A stretch of DNA of 64,000 bases, from assembly GCA_934047225.1 (NCBI GenBank), contig OW203983.1, forward strand, positions 38,002,310 to 38,066,309, given 5' to 3'. The translations under genes were made by a program, and so were the position numbers. The DNA is from Ypsolopha sequella. Lineage: Eukaryota > Arthropoda > Insecta > Lepidoptera > Ypsolophidae. The notes under the pieces were generated by a model. The model had not been told where the DNA came from. It saw nothing but the letters and a program-made list of their open reading frames with translations, and made no database searches. Below are positions 57,430 to 64,000 of the stretch, piece by piece (positions within the stretch are counted from its first letter, which is position 1; each line of letters begins with the position of its first letter).

Positions 57430-57640
57430 ATATATCCCATCCTATTTATATTAAAGATGCGAAAGTTTGGACGGATGCACGCATAAAAAGATGGATGCAA
57501 GTTTGTTACTTTAACTCTAACTGAACCGATTGGGCTGAAAGTTTGCACAAATGTAGTTCTAGACCTAGAATAGGACATATAGACTATTTTTTTTAGCCGT
57601 ATTGTGTCCGGCAGAGTAGAATAGCACCAACAAGGTGAAG
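57430..57640 (+). repeat. Lepidopteran dispersed repeat (ACTGAACCGATTGGGCTGAAA)
   Basis: TGCGAAAGTTTG ... CTGAACCGATTGGGCTGAAA ... TAGACCTAGAATAGGACATA then TAGACTA is a common lepidopteran interspersed sequence. The likely matching end, ACGCGGGCAAAAGCTAG, is at 58280-58296. Confidence 0.6.
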
Positions 57641-58239
57641 GCGACAAATGTCCGAAGCAGAACATCTAGTCCTTTGTCATCCAAACCCTCCTCTAGTCGT
57701 AGCGGAGGGGGAGGAAGAGTGTGGGCACTTGCGTTTGTGCACCTTTATATTATTATTATGTCCTGTCCAATTGCCTACTTCTGAATACTCTGAGTCCACT
57801 TCAGTATTAAAGTCCTAAGGCGACGGAATAAGGTACAGAGTTGACTTGATGCAACCCGGACTTTGTCTGAATCCTACACTTAGGCGGCTCCAGGGGTGTT
57901 GTATTACTCTTTGGTCGCTTCTGCACTGCAATCGTCATTATGACGAGGATATGGCTGCTCCCTGAAACCACATCTTGCCGACGACCGAGAGCTGGTGGAA
58001 CACAATGGTGACTACTTAGGTATCGCTTCCTCGAAACATAGACGTTCGGGAGTAAGATTTTCTTTGAAGAACTTTCCCAATATCTAGACAGCATTCGCCT
58101 TAAAGAACAAATATTACGGTTTGAAGACTTTAATGCCAGAGATGGTCGCGACTATAGATGAGGCTTGGCATAAAGTCCTAGTCAGACGCGGAGTCAGCAA
58201 CATGAACACACATTTTAGTCATTGTCAGTTACTAATAAG

Positions 58240-58296
58240 TCGCGGGTAATATACGCGGGTAATATACGCGGGTGAAGACGCGGGCAAAAGCTAGCA
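58240..58296 (+). repeat. 14-bp tandem (TAATATACGCGGGT) and CGCGGGCAAAAGCTAG end
   Basis: About two and a half units of TAATATACGCGGGT, followed by GAAGACGCGGGCAAAAGCTA. Probably the 3' end of the family seen at 57430. Confidence 0.65.
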
Positions 58297-59690
58297 GTTT
58301 TATATGGAACACATGCGCTGAGCTGGCAACCAGCTAAAGAACAACTTGGCAGACAGCCTTGTAGGCCAGAAAACTGGCACGATGGGATTGCTGAACTATC
58401 GCCACGGAAGAGTATTGAAATTCTCCTTGTAAAACAATTCAAGACTAAAAATTCGGTGGTAATTTATGTATGACTAATACAAAATAATTAAATAGGCTAC
58501 TTATCGAATAAAAAAATAATACATTAACATGACCAGAACATTAAAATAAGCATAAGTACAAGAACAATAGCAAGTGCAGAAGTGAAATCGTACGACAAAT
58601 AAAGTGTTGGTACACCATATAGACCGATCGCCATATCACGCGATCCGCGAAGACACTTGTCAAGAATTAAAAATTACTAATCATGTCATGATGACATTAT
58701 CAGTCAACTATAATTAATAACAAATAACAAAGAGAACCAATTAAGGACACGGAAGGACACAACGGGTTAAAGTCTTTAAATAAAGAAGAAAGGAATACAA
58801 AAGAGGCAGCCGACTGAATCACGCGGTCAAACCATGCGGTAAACGAATGGATATAATATATTATATTATATGTGCATGAACTAAATAATATTCTTAACAA
58901 ACAAAGAGTGAAAATCAAACACTGTAGTGTTGTTAAAATACAATACAAATATAACTAAACAATAATGTTTACAGAAATAATAAAAACAAGAAGTAGGCTG
59001 GTAACGCAACATGTCGACTAGTTTCGTAACGTACTGGATGAATCAACGGGCTCATTGTAAGCTAATCAGCTTGACAATACAGGTAGCTACGAGCTGTAAT
59101 GTAATAAATTAATATATCACGAGATTTGGTAGGAGTTGGTAATTAAACTATGCAGCAAAATTGTAGTTATAGACACGAATTTAACAATTTTAGTGTAATA
59201 TTTATTATGTATATTCCTAATAGGGAGGGAACATGCAAGTAATAAAGGTTGTTCAAGAACAGTAACCCCATGGCATTTACGCCTTACATTATAAGCAAAA
59301 ACTAAAAACCCATCCTGCGTAAAGGTAGTAATTAGGCGAACATTTAATCATTGTCTAGTAATTTTATATGGGTGTATGGAATAAATGTCAATGATATACG
59401 AGAGAAATCTTTTTTAATTATTGTGTATGCTGTAACAATTTTTAGTCTATTTTATGACTTATAAACTGTGATTTCATGATAATAATTGATCTGGGTCTGG
59501 TGTGGTAACATTCACTGTCGCTGCAGAATTTGCCATTCCTGTATATCTTGGCGCCTGTTCTGTTATTTCTCTTGAACGGTATGTTTGAAATGTATGAAAA
59601 AAATATTGTGTTGTTTAAACTATAGAAACAGCATGAAAATATTGTCTAAAGTCAAGCTATTTTTAGACTAAAATTAGTTATTTCTTTGAC

Positions 59691-59831
59691 GGTAAAGTAA
59701 ATATGGATGTGAGGAGGTCTGAACCGGGATTCGAACGATCCCGGGTTCGAATCCCGGTTCAGAACTCCTCACATCCAGATTTACTTTTCTTTCTGCGTTT
59801 CTAGACTGCAGTGATATAATGTTAATTGTCC
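59691..59831. mobile_element. Snapback element with tRNA T-arm-like centre
   Basis: The right arm AGATTTACTTTTCTTTCTGC then GTTTCTAGACTGCA matches 40429-40569. The centre CTGAACCGGGATTCGAA / TTCGAATCCCGGTTCAG is an inverted pair of B-box/T-arm sequence (GGTTCGAATCCC type). Confidence 0.8.
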
Positions 59832-60224
59832 ATTGCACTAACGCTTTTATTTTTGAATTATCTATCCTTCTCTAATCAATTTTGCGCACGCAAAACATCG
59901 GTTAGTTTGAGTTTGCGACTACATTAGGATATCTAGGTAATTAAAAATCCTTCTACAAATGTCTTATGTATAGTATATAGAAAATTCTCGCGACTTTTGA
60001 GATTTATAGCTTTAAAAATATATGTCATTAACATAATTTTAAGATTTCTTTAGAAATGTTTTTTTTCTATCGACCCAAGTTAATGATATTATGTTTTCAG
60101 CTCTACAAATGTCTTGAACACCTATGTCCTCCTTTATAATTTTTTTTTTTTAATTTGGCAATACTGCCAATAGTATATAAATAAAATGTGCATTTACCGT
60201 TGTACGGAGCCTTAAGTTTAACAA

Positions 60225-60740
60225 ATAAACCGGTCAAGTGCGAATAGGACTGGTGCCCTGAAAGGGTGCCATACATAGCGTTTATCACGTGCATTTTTGT
60301 GTCTTTTACACTTAAGACTCTAATTAATTAAATTATTAATAGTTTCTCGATTAATTAAATATAGGTAATTTTGCGACTTTTTTCGAACCTACTTGTCATA
60401 TTATAAGACCTACTTGTTCACGAAATTCCAAGTTTCTAAGTCAGCTGGAAGTGTATACCTATAAATATTATTTACTCTACATTTAGGTTTTTATGGTGAG
60501 CCAATTTGTACGAAATTGATGCCGTAAAGGGCAATAGCTTTTTGTCGCTTCGAGCTAGGAGCAGGATTTTTTTAACAGTGCCAAAAGGCTGTAGACTTCT
60601 GTAGGTATTAGTTTCAACATGATATATTTATATCTCGCAGGGCCTAAAAAATAGGGTCTCGACAGACAGACACACAGCCAACAAAGTGATGTTATATGGG
60701 CTCCGTTTTTTTCATTTTGCGGTACGGAACCCCAAAAAAA
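60225..60740 (+). repeat. 'gggttccgtac' family, diverged copy
   Basis: ACCGGTCAAGTGCGAATAGG at the left and GCGGTACGGAACCCCAAAAA at the right; interior unlike the other copies. Confidence 0.5.
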
Positions 60741-62724
60741 TATCACCGAGCTGGAATTGCTAAAAAAACAATACTTACAAACGGTCTATAACGGTCTTAC
60801 AAAGGACATGGTCTCGTTATACCTAGGTACATCAACAATTACACTTACAAGTTACACTTTTTTATACTTCTTTTTGGATTTCTACTTATTTACTAATCAA
60901 CTTCTTTTTTTGGCAAACGGAAAAAACAAAAGCTTTTCATCAACTAAACCGTTTTCAAAATAGACCTAAAATGCTTATTTTGCTGACTTCTTAAAATCCT
61001 GTAACATAGGAGATACCCACAACATTTAGACGAACACTAAAAACATGATGATTTTTTTTACCTTTTCAGTTTAGTTTTTACTATTATTATTAGCTATGTT
61101 TCCATAATCAAGTTCAGTTTATTTGTGAATATTGTTTGTTATGTAGGTTGTAGGATTTGTTTGATCCTATATAAGTTATATACAGTGTGTAATGATGACC
61201 TACTTAGAAAATGAAACCACCGTATAGGGATGTTTTAAGGGTTCTTTGTCCAAAATTTCATTTCAATAATATTTATATTTGAATCATAATCCCCGCCAAT
61301 AATAGTACATTACGATACGAGAGCGATGAAACGTTTTCTGACGAATGTGAGTTTGCGGCACGAGCCGAAGGCAGCCGCGCAGCGTGCGTAAAGTGGTCAT
61401 TTTACGCACGGTGTGCTATAAAGAAATTTTCTCTCTTCTACAGCCTTGTTGATATAAAAAAGGCAGCTATAAATATCATTAATCACGACCATAGGTAGTC
61501 GCGCCGCGCTGTCTGCAAGTACATTTATTTACTTTACTTTCTACCATGTAAATATAGAGGTAAAGAATTTTACAAAGTATATGTAAAGAATACGTCCCCT
61601 CGGAGTTATTCAATTAAGCCAAATTATACATACGTCGGTGTCAATTGGACCGTTTCGCCATCGAACGACTCTATTGAACCTGTGTAAGCAACTATACTAC
61701 ACTGCTCGTTCATCACATCGGGCATAGCATGTATGAATGCCGGTGCAAATGCTATTGGTAAGTTTCCACACAGGAATGAAGTCGATTGTAAATTACATTG
61801 CGTCCTCGCAGTAGAAAGTGAAATCAACGGGGAAGTGAAGTGGCTCAAACCAAAACCTATTTTACTAAGAAGTCACACAACTGCTGAACAAAATCGTTGT
61901 GCAAGTTAATTTTTAATTCATTACACATTTGTTATAAAATAGTTAGGTACCTTCGAAAAACCGACCACACGCGTTTTAAAATTTGTTGTTGCTGTTGAAG
62001 GAATGTTTGATTTGTAAATGCACAGGTTTATTAACGAAAAGAAACTGGTTTATCACAGTCAGTTGTTGGAATTCGAAAAGAAAAACCGGTACACACGAAA
62101 CGTCGAGCCGAGTGGACGGCCGAAGCGAAACTGGTGATTTCTTGGCTTGCTTGCGTTGCGTGACAAGCATGCATGCATCCGCCACACCGGTATTTCACTC
62201 CACTAATATCAGTACTGCCGATGTGACTACCCAATTGATACAGATGGCATTCACTACAGCTACTAAGTGTAAATTAATCAAACCAAGAAGAAGATAAAGA
62301 AAAAGCAATGAATAGTGAAACTATAGTAAATTTAGATTGGGAAAGTAGGAACTAACCCATCTGTAGTCTGTGGTATCCTTGGACTATTATACTATTTTGT
62401 CATTCTTTAGGCCCTAGTAAAGCATATCAATGAACACACTTGTTTTGTAGTTGAATGATATAAATATTATGTAAATTGGGAAATAGGCAACAGTATTTAT
62501 TTAATTAATCAAGTATGTCAAGTAAAAAGCGAAATGTTATTTCACTTACTTATAAATAGATACACATAAAATAGAAATCTACATTATTCACAAACCGTAC
62601 TGAAAATATTCTTGCATGTTAATAAAATTGTCAAACAATATTAGAAATCATAAAACCAGAAATAAATCATTATTATCTGCGGGAGACTCAAGCAAGCCTC
62701 GAGGACAAAATTCAGGTCTATTGA

Positions 62725-63866
62725 AAAAAAAACCGGCCAAGTGCGAGTAAGACTCACGTATGTAGAGTTCCGTATTGTGGATGATAAATTAATTTTGTAT
62801 TTTTTTTTCGTGAATTTCACAACCCCTTTATTTTTCCTGTAATCTTTACGTAAACACATATTACCATGATTTTTTTCATATTTTTCGGTCCACCAGTGTT
62901 GGAGATAAGGGGGGACATACACTTTTTACTTTTTATGGTTTTTCAAGGATTTCTCGAAATATATGCAATTAAATATAGCTAAACGATATATTTTTACAAT
63001 CAGCTTTTTAATACCTACAATTTGATACCCATATTGTATTTTTATAAAATATTTTTTTTATTTATTTAACATTTTTTTATATTTCTCATTTGTGCTCAAC
63101 TTTTTTTTATCGCTATAGTTTTCCTGTGATTGACCGGGTATGATCTGTAATCGACATTTTTTTCATATTTTTCGGTCAACCAGTTTCGGAGATAAGGGGG
63201 GGGACATACATATTTTTGTTTTTTTTTTTTAAAGATTTCTCGAAACCAGTGCCAGTATATATAGTAAAAGTATATATTTTTATAATTAGCTTTTTTATAC
63301 CTACAATTTGAAACCCATATTGTATATACATTTTTTTATTTATTTTACTTCTTTTTTATATTTCTCAGTTGTGCTCAATTTTTTTTAATCGCTATAATTT
63401 TCCTGTAATTGATCAGTTATGATATATAATTGACATTGTTTTCATATTTTTCATTCTACCAGTTTCGGAGATAAGGGGGGGACATACATATATTTGGAGT
63501 TTTTTAAAGATTTCTCGAAACCAGTGCCAGTAAATATAGTAAAAGTATATATTTTTACAATCAGCTTTTTAATATTTACAATGTGATACCCATATTGTAT
63601 TTTTAGGATAATATTTTTAAGTTTTTCTCACTTTTGTTTTGGAAATATTTTAAACAATTTAAAATTTTTCATGTTCTTTTTTACACCGTGATATGTGGGC
63701 AAATTAATGCTATTTTTGTGTCAAATTTCATGTCTTTATCTTTAACGCTGTTAAAGTTATGAGGCTGTGACATACGGACGGATGGACGAAGGGACGGACG
63801 GACGCACAACGGAGTCTCACCATAAAGGTTCCTTTTGTACCTTTTAGGTACTACGGAACCCTAAAA
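62725..63866 (+). repeat. 'gggttccgtac' long form with three internal units
   Basis: Begins CCGGCCAAGTGCGAGTAAGA and ends TACTACGGAACCCTAAAAAT. TATTTTTC(G/A)(G/T)TC(C/A/T)ACCAGT..(C/G)GGAGATAAGG recurs near 62880, 63170 and 63450, giving units of about 280-290 bp. The end has (GGAC)n-like sequence at 63776-63806. Confidence 0.82.
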
Positions 63867-64000
63867 ATTGGGCAAATACGAATTCTATCCGTAGACTAAG
63901 AGTTTCTTACCTATTTTTGTAAATTACAAAAACGAAAATTGTTTTTAAAAAAATATATATCCAATAACCCCTTAGCTAGGTGCGAACAAGAAAGCTTTAT

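Larger units (their letters stand above)
57071..62724. other. Intergenic sequence upstream of GPAT1
   Basis: No gene recognised. 57780-58440 is GC-richer and may be remnant coding sequence of a transposon, without identifiable motifs. 61380-61412 has a hairpin CGTGCGTAAA / TTTACGCACG. The minus ORF 61848-61624 is open and not low-complexity but has no visible splice support. Confidence 0.45.

Noticed and set aside
57807..58094. 95-codon minus-strand ORF
   Set aside because: No motif or splice context; probably decayed repeat sequence.
61624..61848. Exon of an unknown gene (minus strand)
   Set aside because: Open frame with ordinary composition but no clear splice sites, homology or neighbouring exons.

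Overview
This is eukaryotic nuclear DNA, almost certainly from a moth or butterfly (Lepidoptera). The base composition is AT-rich and genes are split into small exons with GT/AG introns. Several repeat signatures typical of lepidopteran genomes recur: the 'gggttccgtac' family, the 'ccactgctggacatagg' family, a tRNA-headed SINE, and many foldback MITEs. The species cannot be named from the sequence.

Two genes can be supported. (1) The minus strand carries the 5' part of a mitochondrial-type glycerol-3-phosphate acyltransferase (GPAT1/GPAM; Drosophila mino). Seven coding exons (56516-56407, 46632-46479, 41593-41480, 16869-16702, 6756-6557, 5934-5698, 4124-4032) join in frame at every junction. 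They give the first 358 codons, ending after acyltransferase motif II. The rest of the acyltransferase domain and the C-terminus must lie to the left of the window. Introns are up to 24.6 kb and hold most of the repeats. (2) Inside the 9.9-kb GPAT intron, on the opposite (+) strand, sits an apparently intact autonomous DNA transposon (about 9024-15560). It has imperfect ~100-bp terminal inverted repeats. Its five-exon gene (9401-14372) codes for a 904-residue transposase with four exon-encoded Cys-rich modules, a DDE_Tnp_4-type catalytic core with all three acidic residues, and a C-terminal SWIM zinc finger. This is the most interesting object in the window.

Layout. 1-4031: repeats, no exon found. 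4032-6756: GPAT exons 7, 6 and 5, with a SINE copy close to exon 6. 7300-9000: MITE, SINE and 'gggttccgtac' fragments. 9024-15560: the DDE/SWIM transposon. 15672-16272: a non-autonomous hAT-like element. 16702-16869: GPAT exon 4. 16870-41479: the 24.6-kb intron, holding a mariner nested in a deleted Tc1-like element, a SINE, LINE 3' ends, MITEs and an interrupted MITE. 41480-41593: exon 3. 41838-42643: a long foldback. 46479-46632: exon 2, flanked by direct repeats and a perfect palindrome. 46633-56406: an intron with a dead mariner, a LINE tail and MITEs. 56407-56516: exon 1. 56517-57070: the likely 5'UTR and promoter, with a 47-48-bp tandem repeat. 57.1-64 kb: intergenic sequence with repeats, ending in a long 'gggttccgtac' copy that has several internal repeat units.

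GPAT1 catalyses the first step of glycerolipid synthesis and has no functional link with the nested transposon. The two are related only by position. Exon borders were placed by reading splice signals and checking phase; no alignment or transcript data were available.
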